Source: Eriocheir sinensis
Lineage: Eukaryota > Arthropoda > Malacostraca > Decapoda > Varunidae
DNA length: 64,000 nucleotides
Assembly (NCBI RefSeq): GCF_024679095.1
Contig: NC_066513.1
Coordinates: 11,916,504 to 11,980,503, forward strand
Direction: 5' to 3'
Shown here: one piece after another, positions 1 through 12,016 of the stretch
Layout: every line of letters begins with the position of its first letter
How positions within the stretch are numbered: the stretch's first letter is position 1
Program-made: the position numbers and the translations under genes
The notes under the pieces: generated by a model
The model's input: the letters and a program-made list of their open reading frames with translations, nothing else
Told to the model about the DNA's origin: nothing
Databases searched by the model: none

Positions 1-149
1 TCTGCTTTACGAGACTCTTTCCACCCAGCCTGTCAGTAGACGATCCTAATGTCTTAGTTATCCAAACCAAACAGTTATATTGATTTGTTTACTTCATGGT
101 ACACGAGGCCGGCCAGGAGCAAATCAGCACTTTAGAACAAACCTACTGC

Positions 150-525
150 TGCCTCAGAAGAAGACAGAGGAAGAGGAACACCAACGCTGATCAAGGTTTG
201 GCTTGAGAGGTCTCTTGATGACCCCCTCTTGACAGTGTTGAAGTCAAAGGAGGGAGAAAGTACAAATGAAAGAAAGCTGTTCCAGATTTTGCCAGAGAAA
301 GGGATGAGAGAATGAGGACGCTGGTCAACTCTAGCATAGGGCAAACAGGTCAAAAAGACAAATAAGCCAAATTATTGTTACTAAAGACTAATGCGATGTT
401 TAAAAATCAGCCGTAAGAGAATTAGGATGCTGGTTCATTACAGCATAGGAATGAGCTTGAGTAGAATGTCTTATACAGTGAGGCTGAGGGAGAGGTGGCG
501 GCCTGCAGTTAGCACAGTGGACTCT
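150..525 (-). pseudogene. Jockey-like LINE, C-terminal/3' fragment
   Basis: Minus-strand remnant of the same non-LTR retrotransposon family as LINE-A and LINE-C. The translated stretch near 200-350 has the family tail signature (PYARV.Q..HS, then an F-x-GK-W-N box), which matches the end of the RT ORF at 13815-15254. A second homologous stretch at about 410-520 corresponds to DNA around 13960-14045; a roughly 60-bp unrelated segment lies between them. No start codon, catalytic motif or 5' part is present, so this is a dead truncated copy. Confidence 0.7.
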
Positions 526-631
526 TAAGTTACGCCAGATTTGTTTTAACACTAAAGGAAGAATATTTTACCCACCTTGAGCTTAGAATCGGTAATGAGC
601 AGTAAACAGATGCACCTTGATGTGAGCGTGT

Positions 632-634
<3 letters not shown>

Positions 635-677
<43 letters not shown>
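635..677. repeat. (TG)n microsatellite
   Basis: About 21 uninterrupted TG units read directly from the sequence. Confidence 0.97.
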
Positions 678-678
<1 letters not shown>

Positions 679-961
679 CTTTCTCCACTAATGTTATCAG
701 GGTGAGGCAGTCTGAGGTCTGATTCACATGCTATTGTTTATTGGGCAATCTTTGGCAATTGTTATCTCTTATCTGATTAACTGTTATCTTCCCTCTCATC
801 CTTCCTTTCCAGGCTGTGTTTCGTCCTCCTGGCCACTCCTCTTAACCTATCGTGGTAAATACATGCTCATGCAGAAGTCAAATTTCTAGTCATTTTTGAA
901 TGCCAAGGTCATGGGGTCAACTTTAATAAGCAAAGTATACATGCTACTTTTTTTCAGCAGT

Positions 962-995
962 TACTACTACTACTACTACTACTACTACTTACCAG

Positions 996-1043
<48 letters not shown>

Positions 1044-1069
1044 AACAACTATACTTCTACTACTACTAC
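962..1069. repeat. (TAC)n microsatellite
   Basis: Trinucleotide array of TAC/CTA with a short interruption near 989-995 and imperfect units at the right end. The poly-Tyr and poly-Leu reading frames over it are artefacts. Confidence 0.95.
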
Positions 1070-1139
1070 AACAGCCACCGCCTACCCTTATCGCCTACCG
1101 CCTATCCAGGTTTACCAAGTCGTGTTGCTTGATAAGTTA

Positions 1140-2225
1140 AGACATATTTTGTAGACTATTCGTGTCGGGACCCAGAAAACGAACAAACAAGAGGAATAGC
1201 CATAACAGTACAGAGTAAACATCTGACAGGACAAACACTAACAAGTAGGGTGACAGATATACAACTGTGTAAACATCTCATAGGACAAACACTAACAAGG
1301 AGGGAAACAACGAGGATAAAGGAAAACAGATACCCAGACTCAGATACAGAAAACAGATACCCAGTAGGCGTGGTCAGAAAGTGTGAACAACCATTGAAAA
1401 AGACTCTGACCCGTGACGTCAGTCGTGGCGACATGTTATGAGCCAATAATTTAACAGAAAAATCACTGTGGGAGTGTCTTAAGACTGAATTACGAATAAG
1501 CATGAGAAGTAAAACAATACAACATAATGAGCGAGCCAATGAGTGTGACAGGAAGTATTGGCCACTGGTTATGTAGAAAATTAAGGCGTGTCAAGGATGT
1601 AAGTCCGCTTAAAGCAAAGAAAACTGTAACCTAGAAATCAGTGATATGAGCAGACCGTGCTTGGTTCTCGCCTCAAGCAGACCTTGCTACTCACTCAGCC
1701 GAGAATGGCTGTTGTGATCTTAATCGTGAATAGAAATTCGAGAATCTAAGGGAAACTGACTGTATTGTCCTGGAGATTATAATGTAGGAGATGTGAAGTA
1801 GGATTGTGAGTGGGACAGGATTGTGATTATTTGTTTGCGATGTAAAGCAAAGGTAAAACCACTGGGTGTGGTATAATTTGGTGTTTCCGTGACTTGTAGT
1901 AGATTATACTATAGGAATGTGTTATTAGGATTTTGTGAAGAGAGTACATAATGATTGTGATGTAAGCAAAGAGATACAAACCACTGCTTGTGGAACGATG
2001 AGTGTTATTATTATTGGCAACAACTGAGCACATATTGTAGTATTATGTTTAAGACATGTCGTTTGTCATATGTTGCATCCATTGCTGAATATGCCAGTGT
2101 TATGATCGTCTGAGCATAGAATATTGCGTAAGGCAATTACTTTCATTTAATTTTAAATAAATGTATAATTTCTTTTTCCCTTGTTTATCCCCGAACACCA
2201 GTCTCCAATAACAACTTAAGTCGGA
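1140..2225. other. No gene recognised; short internal duplications
   Basis: No conserved coding motif on either strand. An imperfect tandem duplication is visible: the segment near 1211-1250 (containing GGACAAACACTAACAAG) recurs at about 1268-1305, and an AACAGATACCCAG motif occurs twice at 1324-1365. The short minus ORF at 1156-1539 carries no recognised domain. Confidence 0.6.
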
Positions 2226-2230
2226 TCACG

Positions 2231-3015
2231 CTACCAGGGATACGAGACGGTGAGCTCATTTATTGTGTAATTAATGAGTGATAAAAAGAGTTGATTTAAT
2301 ACAAGAAAAGAAGGGTCCAAAATTCGTGCCTTAATCGGTAGCCCGTGTAAGTCTTTAAGTGCTGGTGTTATCCTCTCAAGTGGCGGCAGACCCTTTATTA
2401 GCCTTGCAGCTCTGTTCATGACAAGTTGTAGTTTGCTCAGCAGGTATTTAGGTTGGCCATAAAAAAAAGTGAATTACAGTAATCTAGCTTACTGGTTACG
2501 TACATAGTTGTATATAAGCATCTTCATGGTCTTATCATCCAAGTATTTCTTGACAAATGAAATATTTCTTAGATGGTTGCCTGTTGTTCTCACCACCTGG
2601 TTATTTGTTATTTGAATGATAGAGTACAATCGATTATATCACACCTTAGTCTTCGACTGCCTTTATTATTATCATGGTGTTATCATTAATACGAAGTGTG
2701 GAGATATCTAGCCTCCTGAGATCTTTATTCTTCCCCACAATCAGGCATTTGGTTTTGTCCTCATTCAGTTTCAATTGCATGGAATTCATCCATTTCCCAA
2801 TATAACCTATAAATGAACACAGCTTATCTTCAGTATTTTTCACATCACCCAGCGACAAATTAAACCGTGTGGCATCAGCATATAGTATAAAAATCAACTC
2901 CATGCTCTCTAAGCAAATGTGAAAGTCCAATAGTATACACATAGAATAAGACTGGACCCAGTACATTTCCCTGAGGGACTCCACTTTGCAGAAGTTTATT
3001 AGCAGAAAACGATTT
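2231..3015 (-). pseudogene. CR1-like LINE reverse transcriptase fragment
   Basis: Minus-strand non-LTR RT remains. At 2900-3010 there is the SGVPQG-x-VLGP-x-LF box, followed by a decayed catalytic box (YADA in place of YADD), then an N-x-K-C-x-x-x-VG segment, and at 2231-2420 the RAARLI...RITPAL-x-DLH-x-LPI-x-ARI tail typical of CR1/Jockey-type elements. Several frame changes separate these blocks. The 5' side is cut off at about 3015 by the poly(A) end of LINE-A. The altered catalytic Asp and the frame changes make it inactive. Confidence 0.75.
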
Positions 3016-3704
3016 ACCTATTTTTTTTTCTTTTTTTTTACAACAAAGGAGACAGCTCAAGGGCACAAAAAAAGGAAACAATAATAAAAAAGCCCGCTAC
3101 TCGCTGCTCTTAAAAAGAATCCAAAGAGGTGACCGAAAGAGGGGTCAGTTTCGGGAGGAGAGGTGTCCTGATACCCTCCTCTTGAAAGAGTTCAAGTCGT
3201 AGGCAGGAGGAAATACAGATGAAGGGAGATTGTTCCAGAGTTCACCAGCGTGAGGGATGAAAGAGTGAAGATGCTGGTTAACTCGTGCGTAAGGGATTTG
3301 GACAGCAAAAGGATGGCCTTTAGTAGAAAGTCGTGTTCAGCGTGGCCGCGGGAGGGGGGGAGGCATGCAGTTAGCAAGTTCAGAAGAGCAGTCAGCGTGA
3401 AAATAACGATAGAAAATAGAAAGAGAGGCAACACGGCGGCGGAATTTAAGAGGTAGAAGACTATCAGTAAGAGGAGGAGAGCTGATGAGGCGAAGAGCCT
3501 TAGACTCCACTCTGTCCAAGAGAGCTGTGTGAGTGGAGCTGTGAGAGGCATATTCCATACGAGGGCGGACAAGGCCCCTGTATATGGATAGCAGCTGTAC
3601 GGGGGAGAAGAACTGGCGGAGACGATATAGAACGCCCAACCTCAAGGAAGCTGATTTAGTGAAAGACGAGATGTGAAGTTTCCAGTTAAGATTTTAAGTT
3701 AAGG
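3016..3704 (-). mobile_element. LINE-A, 3' segment (Jockey-like)
   Basis: This is the 3' part of a minus-strand LINE. On the + strand it begins with a T-rich tract (the poly(A) tail in element orientation), then the family 3' tail around AGCCCGCTACTCGCTGCTC, then the coding end ([24 protein letters not shown]). Near-identical 3' tails occur at 13681-13860 and 60597-60752, which defines a dispersed family. The segment stops at 3704 exactly where Gypsy-1 begins; its continuation resumes at 17940, after Gypsy-1 and one ATAG duplicate. Confidence 0.85.
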
Positions 3705-3708
3705 ATAG

Positions 3709-4251
3709 TGTAATGTGTATATTATAATGTACATGTGAATGTGTGAATGTATGTCGCAACGCCATGGCACAGCCGCACCGCAGGATGTTTACTAACACGT
3801 CGCTGCTAGGTTGTGCTTAGAAGGTGCTCCTTGCCGTGGGAACGGTGCTGATTCAACAAGCCTGCTGCACCGGATTGCTTCTGCAGCGGCGAAAAGCCGT
3901 CAGATTGCAGCGGGCGACGGGCGAGAGCAGACGACTGCTCGGGGTGTGCGTACGACTCCTCCACAAAACCTGTAACTATTCTGTAAGACTGTTAATATAG
4001 TTAAAACGCCCAAAATAACTGTTTAAATCAACCAGAGAGAGAGAGAGAGTAAATTAAGTGAACTCAAAGTGAACTTAACGGCTCCGCTCGGCCAACACAT
4101 AATACACCTCACTTAAGTAAAGGCTATTGTGTTATCTCAACCACTTCAATCAACTGGAGAAAGCAGGAACGGTACACCGGACTTGACGTGAGATCACAGT
4201 TCGCGCCATAAACAAAAACACTTAAAAACAGCTAACAAAAAGCGGCTAACA
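3709..4251 (+). repeat. Gypsy-1 5' LTR
   Basis: Starts TGTAATGTGTAT and ends GGCTAACA. It is matched nearly base for base by 17397-17935, with on the order of 20 differences by eye, which implies an insertion that is not very recent. Confidence 0.93.
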
Positions 4252-4253
4252 AA

Positions 4254-4275
4254 AGTGGTGAACAGCGGTTTCCGG
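4254..4275 (+). promoter_or_regulatory. Possible primer-binding site of Gypsy-1
   Basis: A TGG-starting sequence (TGGTGAACAGCGG) lies a few bases after the 5' LTR, the expected place for a tRNA primer-binding site. I cannot assign the tRNA. Confidence 0.4.
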
Positions 4276-4810
4276 ACCATCCGAAGTGTTCAATCAGTGT
4301 TATCTTTCTCAAACATATTAACAGTCGCAAGTGTCGTCAAGGGGCAGACAGAGGGGAGAGTGCAAGAACGCTGACACAGGCCGCGCCCTTCCCCTGCCCC
4401 GGTGAGTCGAGTCAGCACACTCCGCCGCCCCGCCCCGCGCGACATCTCACCGCACCGCTTACCAATTCCGGGACGCTCACTTATCTGCCTACGACGCCGC
4501 CTGTCGTGGGTGGGCGCTTACCTTCGCCAGACCAGGGCGGACCTTTGGTGGCGACCTTAGGAGGAGCGTGGTTGCTCCCCGCTCATTCCTCCCCGCTGCC
4601 AGGCGCCGACGCCGGCCGCCATTCCTCCCCGCTGCCGGGTACTGCCGGCCGTCTCTCTTGCCGCTCCAAGGACGAGTGCAAGCCAGGCAAGGACGCGGGG
4701 CAGGCCAATCAAGGACGAGTGCAAGCTAGCCGAGGACGAAAGAGTGCCACGGGCACCATCTTCACATTTTCATGGTATCTACATGCACGTAGCTGACACA
4801 ACACTAAAAG
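4276..4810 (+). other. Gypsy-1 leader, non-coding
   Basis: GC-rich leader between the LTR and the inserted TIR element. The small ORF at 4506-4796 shows no known domain and lies in compositionally biased sequence. Confidence 0.6.
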
Positions 4811-4967
4811 CGTCTTCTATTTACGCCACCAAAGCAACCATGGTTTGCCAACTATGGTTGGTTAAAGCAACCAGAGTTGGGGCAACCAGCGTGTCATAAA
4901 TAGAACGCGCCGCCAGCTGTTCCAGGCAACTTTGTAAACAATCGGCAGCTCTCCACAAACTTTGACA

Positions 4968-5110
4968 ATGGCGGCATGTAAAGACTTCGAGGAGTTCTTT
5001 CCAGCGCTGTGCGTAGCACTCTCTGAAGAAGTGTGCCACAATGAATCAACAGCTGACATGGTGCCTGAACTTGTTGGCAGTGCAGTTGTGGGCCTGACAG
5101 ATATGTCGAG
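4968..5110 (+). CDS. Exon-like ORF start with splice donor, inside the TIR element
   Basis: An ATG with a good context (GACAATGGCG) opens 47 codons (MAACKDFEEFFPALC..., acidic, ending ...TDMS) and runs straight into AG|GTGAGT, a consensus donor. A candidate acceptor (pyrimidine tract, CTTCACAG) lies at 5351-5358; splicing there preserves frame but reaches a TAA at 5408-5410 after 17 codons. The protein is not one I recognise. It may be a captured host exon or part of the element's own degenerate gene. Confidence 0.5.
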
Positions 5111-5731
5111 GTGAGTGAAACTACAATAATTACAGCAGCAACGGACAGATGCGTCCCCGGACCACGATGCATCCTTTCCATAGTCGTGCTATATTTGAAA
5201 GGTAGTCCCACCACCTACGAATGACTTAAATACTGTCTCCTGAAAGTGTAAAGACACTGCTGTACGAACGTATGGATCTCCCCAAATATACGCAACATGG
5301 TCACTTGGATATCTGACTTTTTTTTTTCTCTATCATTTCTTTCCTCGTATCTTCACAGGTACTCAACCCAGCTCCCAAGAAACATTGAGAATATGTTAAT
5401 TTGCATGTAATTTCTGGCCACTCTTTCAAGGAGTGATCATGATTTTAACACATTCATAATATTCTGCACACTAAACTGTGAGTGAGAGTTCATTTCATAA
5501 TTATTTACAGTTATGCACCAATCATAACATTTAACAAATATTCGTGACAGCTGCTTTTAAGTTTTGTCACACATCATTAGTTTCCCCATTCTCAATCCCT
5601 CTAAAACTATTGATTTTCGATAAGAAAAAATCGGAAAACAATATGAAACTTGAGCTCTACCTAGTGAGACTATCAAACTTTTTGCAGTGAGTGCCATGTA
5701 GTATACATGTTAATAAATATATATCATACCT

Positions 5732-6362
5732 TTGTCCTTTAGTGACCACAGAGGGAAGCCTGAAAGTTTAATAAACTACAAAATTGGTGGTGCTGCAGGC
5801 CAAACACCTGCAGCCGGTGCTGCTGCACGGCAAACACCTGCCGCGGGTGGTGCTGCAGGCCAAACACCTGCAGCCGGTGCTGCTACAGGGCAAACACCTG
5901 CCGCGGGTGGTGCTGCAGGCCAAACACCTGCCGCGGGTGGTGCTGCAGGTCAAACACCTGCAGCCGGTGCTGCTGCAGGCCAGAATACCTGTCGTGGGTG
6001 CTGCTGCAGGCCAGAACAAATCCAAGCAAGCATGGGAAGAGTAGAGTTCCGCAAGTGTTTTGCGTCATCACTGATATTGAAGAAGAACAACTGATTTCTC
6101 GGCAAACTCCACCAGTTGAAATATCTCTCCACTCGAAAGAACACTTACGCACTCCATTCAGGTGGTGGCTTATGATATCTGACCAGAAAAGTACACTTAT
6201 TTGTGAAATAACTCACCTTAAGGGACGCCTTGGTGTATCAGCTGATCTGCAACCACGATGGGGTTGCCAGACACCACCTCGACCAACCACTGTCCCGAGC
6301 GTGGTTGCTGTGGTTGCCCCTCCGAGCAACTACAGTTGCCCCAACCCGTGTTGCTTGGCGTA
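5732..6362 (+). other. Open coding-like stretch with (GGAAGQTPAA)n repeat
   Basis: After a plausible acceptor (TCCTTTAG at 5735-5742) one frame reads into tandem 10-residue GGAAGQTPAA units encoded by a 30-bp repeat (about 5786-5996, seven imperfect copies). A different frame stays open at 5998-6363 and includes ISLHSKEHLRTPF and a Pro-rich end. No domain is recognised. The repeat is open in more than one frame, so coding status is uncertain. Confidence 0.4.
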
Positions 6363-6431
6363 AATAGAACACGGAAAATCAGCTCCGAGCAACTCGAGTT
6401 GAGCAACCAGGCGTAAATAGAAGACGCCTTT

Positions 6432-6778
6432 TTACACCACTTGTTGATGACATTTCAGGTGATTTTTACGTGCTTTGTGTCTCCGTGTGGAGCCGTATCT
6501 AGTTTCCCATAGTCTGTTTAATTTTATTCAAGTGTAGGGGGATGTTTAATATTTTTCCTGAATTGTGAACATTGTTTGCATTTTAAGTATAGTCATTCAT
6601 TTTATTTTCTCCTTTCTTGTGTGTTTTTATCATGCTAAGTATTCACTCATTCTTTTCCCTCTTTTTGATGCGTTTTGGAAGCATCAGGGGCGAGTGAGCA
6701 CACACTTAGCGGTGATACTTTTTCCTTTTATCATATTTTTCCTCATGAAGCCTTATTTTACTAATGCCTTTTTCTTAA
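6432..6778 (+). other. Gypsy-1 leader, AT-rich continuation
   Basis: No coding motif. The T-rich stretch before 6779 ends in a TTTTTCTTAAATGGCAG sequence resembling a splice acceptor, immediately around the first gag ATG. Confidence 0.5.
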
Positions 6779-7882
6779 ATGGCAGGTCAGTCTGATCCGG
6801 AGTTGGAAACTTTGACCAAGGTATATCAGGAGTGGGCACAGACTTCGGAAGAGACCGTCGAGGATGACAATTCCCGTGTCCTAAGGAGCGGGTCAGCTCA
6901 TGACAGAGTCCACCTCCTCCTCCTTCTCCTTCCCACCCGCATGATAACAAAGGTAGTACCTTAACTAACCAAGAATCCACGATGACTACTAACACCATTA
7001 AACTTCTGCCGACTACGGCATCAGTCAGAGCTTTCGCAGGCAATGAACCGGATTACAGTGCGAGAGACTTCATCCTACAATGCGAGGATGTTATGAACAA
7101 CTCATTTGTGTCAGAACCGGGAGATAAAATCTCCTTCATTAGATCCAGATTAAAGCCGGGAACAGAAGCCTCAGCTCTTATGTACACCAGCGAGTTCATG
7201 GAATCGCAACAAACCAAAGCTTATGACCAGCTTCGGTCACATTTTCTGGAGTCTTTTGGAGAAGATGTTAGGCACAGCCTCGTCAAAGGCGTAAATGCAG
7301 CTGTGAACAATTTGATTTCAGCTGTGGAGAGTAAAGGGATTTTTGCCGGACAAGTGGACGCCTATCGGTTGTCTATTGATTTGGGCTCATATTTGAAAGC
7401 TGGTGGCTGGACAGAGGGAGAGAATGTCTCTATCTAAAGTACTCAGATTTCTGGAATTTTTCATGTACATGGCTGTCATCAAGGGCCAGTTTCGAAAAAG
7501 TTTTATATCCCTAGCCTACGGCCCCACTGACAAGTTGCACGACTTCGTGCTTAAACTCAAAACTAAAATTGAGGAGAAAGACGGAGCGCCAGTTCCCACT
7601 GTAGCCGCTGTCGAACAGAAGGCCGCTAATGTTAGCGCGTCCTCATCGGTGGTGGCGTCCGCCACCGAAAAGTCCAAGCGCCACTGTTCTTATTGTCAGC
7701 GAGACGGTCATACGATTGACTATTGTAAAAAACGTCACCGGGATCGCAGGGCAAAAAGGGAGAGGGGAGGCTCGCCGATGTCAGGCAAATCTGCTTCTCA
7801 GAAGACCCCGGCCGCTTCAAAAAGTCGTGCCGAGGGCTACAACACTGGCAAGTCCTGTTTTACCCATGCACGGTACTGGTAG
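6779..7882 (+). pseudogene. gag: Gypsy-1 gag (frameshifted)
   Basis: Structural polyprotein that would form the intracellular particle. Three consecutive frames are needed. An N-terminal frame starts at 6779 (MAGQSDPELETL, acidic). The main frame (around 6982-7437, MTTNTIKLLPTT) has capsid-like helices. A third frame (7403-7882) ends with a basic region and a CCHC zinc knuckle (C-SY-C-QRDG-H-TIDY-C). A Pro-rich linker joins the first two. The shifts near 6905 and 7430 break the ORF. The start at 6779 is chosen because the Pro-rich frame upstream of 6982 remains open towards it. Confidence 0.8.
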
Positions 7883-9151
7883 CCACACCACAGAGGAGTG
7901 TTTCTCTGTGCTACAGTTAAAGAAAGAGCGAGCAGGAAAGTTCGTGAAAGGGTCGGGGGAAGCCGAGCGCCACCCCAAACTCAGGGTAGCAACCCGGGGG
8001 CCAGAGGAAATTGAGACTGCAGTGCAGGCTGACAATAGTAGCTTGTATGAATCTGTTGTGGCCGCGTGCAGTCAGCCTGAAATTATGGCGCTTAAAGTCA
8101 AGCTGGGTCCGCTACAAGCGTCATTTGCGGTCGACACCGGCGCTGCGGTTAATGTGTTGTCAGAAAAGACGAACATAGCTTTAAAACGCGCGTCGCGGGG
8201 AGGCCGCTACCAGCTACGACCCTCTGACCTAAGCCTTTGCGGTGTCACCGCCGACAGGTTTAACATCCTTGGGTTGGTGAGTTTGCCAGTGAGTTTGGGA
8301 CGAAACACCCCTGTCATGCGTTTGGATTTTTACGTGACGTCAAACTTTTCACTGCCGTCTGACGGTATTCTTGTGTTGTCGTCACTGAGGTCTAACCGTA
8401 TGGTAATACTTTCAGATAGTAATACAGAAAGGTTTCAAGGGAGATGCTTCAAGGCCATGGATCAACCTGTGCGCTTCGCTTCTCCCTGGGAAAGAAAGGA
8501 AACACTCAGCAAGGGTCGGGAAAGTGCTTCTTTAGCTGAGTCGGTAGTGCATACCGTTCCGACTCTTTCCACGGTGTCGGTGCATGGCGCGGGCACCACC
8601 TCACTTCATGATAAACCACCAACGCCACCTGATGTTTTCAGGGGATGGAAAAATATCAATGCGATAGTCTTAGGGAATCATGAAATCCCTCAACGTACCG
8701 CAATGCACATCCCTGTGTCAGTCCCTAACGCCACCGTAGGTTGTGACATCTGCCTAGAAGGGCCTAGTCGTGTCAACACGCTAGCGATAGAGTCCACCCT
8801 TAACACGGTACGCGAGGGAAGTAGGACCGTAGCTTTAGTGGTTAATCCCACTGGCGGTCCAGTTAAACTCAAAAATGGAGTCATTTTGGGTCGCGCATTA
8901 GCGTTCGACGGACAGGTGTCCCCAGACCCTATAGAGTTAAAGCGGCCTTGTGTCGGCGCGGTGGGTCAACCCGCCGCCGGCGACAAAACATGTCAGGCCT
9001 CAATTATCGATTCTTTAGTCAAAGTGGTCGATTATCCCGAGCTTATGGGCCCGCTTCTGAAGCTTTTACATCAGTATCGTGACGTCATTGCCCTGCCCGG
9101 TGAGCCTTTAGGTGCGACTGATACGACAGAGCACAAGATTAGGGTTAACCC
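7860..9151 (+). pseudogene. pol: Gypsy-1 protease and connecting region
   Basis: This frame picks up in the gag tail (a Cys/His-rich SHTTEEC motif near 7875-7900) and runs to about 9151. The retropepsin active site is FAVDTGAAVNVL, with the DTG at 8132-8140. A long linker follows, and then the start of the RT region (EHKIRVNP at about 9131-9151). The frame then enters foreign sequence and stops at 9189-9191. The enzyme would cleave the polyprotein; the copy is not functional in context. Confidence 0.8.
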
Positions 9152-9361
9152 AGTAGCAGCGACGGGCCAAATTTGTGGCTTTACCGAGTAGCAGCGTCGG
9201 GCCATATTTTTGCCATGATATAAACCCCCAAAATAGATGATGCATAAACTGATCACAAATGCGTTGAAATATATTATGAAATGGTCTGCGTGAGTGATGA
9301 TTTTTTCTCCTTTTTCTCGCTTAGAGGGGCCTTTAAGAAACATGATCCCCGCAGCTACCAG
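9152..9361. mobile_element. Short (about 210 bp) insertion at the N-terminus of Gypsy-1 RT
   Basis: Coding similarity breaks at GTTAACCC (9144-9151) and resumes at GTTAAACCC (9362-9370), so the interrupted codons continue correctly (V-N/K-P then D-T-K-P-V). The near-repeat looks like an 8-9-bp target duplication. The insert contains a partial internal duplication (AGTAGCAGCG twice) and is AT-rich. No family is recognised. Confidence 0.55.
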
Positions 9362-9844
9362 GTTAAACCCGACACCAAACCGGTTTACATTCCTGCATAC
9401 AGACTTCCACACAGTCAAAGGCAGATTGTAGATGAACAGGTTAAAGATATGTTGGACCAGGGTGTTATTCAGCATTCCCGATCTCCGTGGAACTCGCCCA
9501 TGTTCCTAGTCCTTAAAAAGGACGGAAGTTTCAGACCTGTCATCGATCTTAGGAAAGTAAATGAGGTGACTGAGGATGATAGGTACCCTCTACCCGTTTT
9601 AGGTGACTTGTTAATGTCCCTGGGGCAAGGGAATACCATTTTCAGCAGTCTTGACCTTTTAAGTGGGTACTGGCAGGTGCCGATGGCAGCTGAATCCAGA
9701 GAGATTACAGCCTTCAGTACCCCTAGCGGTCATTTTGAATGGTTAAGGATGCCATTCGGCCTTACAACCGCACCCATAACTTTTCAGTGGATGATCAACA
9801 CATTGTTCTCAGACATGATAGGCAAAGACGTCTATGCATATTTA
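9362..9844 (+). pseudogene. pol: Gypsy-1 reverse transcriptase, N-terminal half
   Basis: Ty3/Gypsy RT domains in order: YRLPHSQ entry, VIQHSRSPWNSP, LKKDGSFRPVIDLRKVN, DRYPLP, FSSLDLLSGYWQV (first catalytic Asp), TAFSTPSGHFEW, MPFGLTTAP and FQWMIN. The domain stops at 9842-9844, just before the Y-x-D-D catalytic box. The next residues of the domain are found at 11136 after an inserted element. Confidence 0.93.
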
Positions 9845-11133
<1,289 letters not shown>

Positions 11134-11135
11134 TA

Positions 11136-12016
11136 GATGATTTAATCATCTGTATCAAGGATGACGACAGTCACCTAGCTAAACTAGAAGCAGTTCTGCT
11201 TAAACTTAGAGGCGCTGGCCTTAAGGCCAAGCTGACTAACTGTGAATTTTTAAAGCCAAAAATCACCTTTTTAGGCCACACGGTTGATGGAGATGGAATC
11301 CACACGATGGACGATAAAATATTGGCCATAAAGAATTTTCCGCAACCCCAAACCGTCGAAAACGTTCGGTCTTTCCTTGGGTTGTCCGGCTACTATAGGC
11401 CTTTCATACAAGGTTTTGCCAAAATTGCTTCGCCTCTAACGCAACTTTTAAAGAAAGAGGTACCATTTCATTGGAATGCCCCACAACACAAGAGTTTTAC
11501 AGACTTGAAGTCAGCGTTAATCAACGCTCCAGCCTTGGCATTCCCGAACTACAACGTCCCTTTTACACTTATACAGATGCCTCAACCCTAGGACTTGGTG
11601 CTGTTTTGATGCAACCGGACGCTCGCGGTAAAAATCGCGCTATTGCGTACGCAAGTCGTACTTTAAACCAGGCTGAGTCGAACTATTTAGTGACCCATCA
11701 AGAAACCCTTGCGGTTGTTTGGGCTCTTAAACATTTTAGGGATATTATCCTTGGCTATCCTATCACTGTCTTTACGGACCAAGCGCCAGTCACCGAGCTT
11801 TTCAAGGGTAGAAACCTCATCGGTCGACTCGCACGGTGGTACCTGACCATCCAGGAATTTGGGCCAACCTTTAAGTATTTACCTGGCCGCGCGAATGTCG
11901 TCGCGGATTCACTGTCTAGAAACGTACCTGTTGGCTCAGTGGCGGAAACGCCTACCGAAATTCAAAATTTCAGTCTAAATCATTTAGCAGCAGCCCAGCG
12001 TCGACATGACGTTTGA
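11136..12016 (+). pseudogene. pol: Gypsy-1 RT C-terminal half and RNase H
   Basis: Begins with the catalytic DD pair and continues through the RT connection (LGHTVDGDGIH, RSFLGLSGYYRPFI, FAKIASPLTQLLKK). A one-base loss near 11565 shifts the frame into RNase H: YTDAST (catalytic Asp), AIAYASRTL, NYLVTHQETLAVVWALKHFR (Glu), FTDQAPV (Asp), LPGRANVVADSLSR (Asp). The frame ends at a TGA (12014-12016), but the same frame continues beyond it, so this is a single premature stop. Confidence 0.92.

Larger units (their letters stand above)
4811..6431 (+). mobile_element. TIR element carrying exon-like sequence (Pack-type)
   Basis: The ends are inverted: the left end holds GCGTCTTCTATTTACGCC, and the right end holds GGCGTAAATAGAAGACGCC. 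Each end also has an inner copy of the ATTTA-type motif (TAAATAGAAC at about 4900 and about 6363), so each terminus forms its own roughly 100-bp hairpin-like unit. The interior contains an ATG exon with consensus splice sites, a 30-bp coding minisatellite and a longer open frame, but no transposase motif. The target duplication is not clear (CAC/CAC is possible). It sits in the Gypsy-1 leader. The superfamily is unassigned. Confidence 0.75.
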
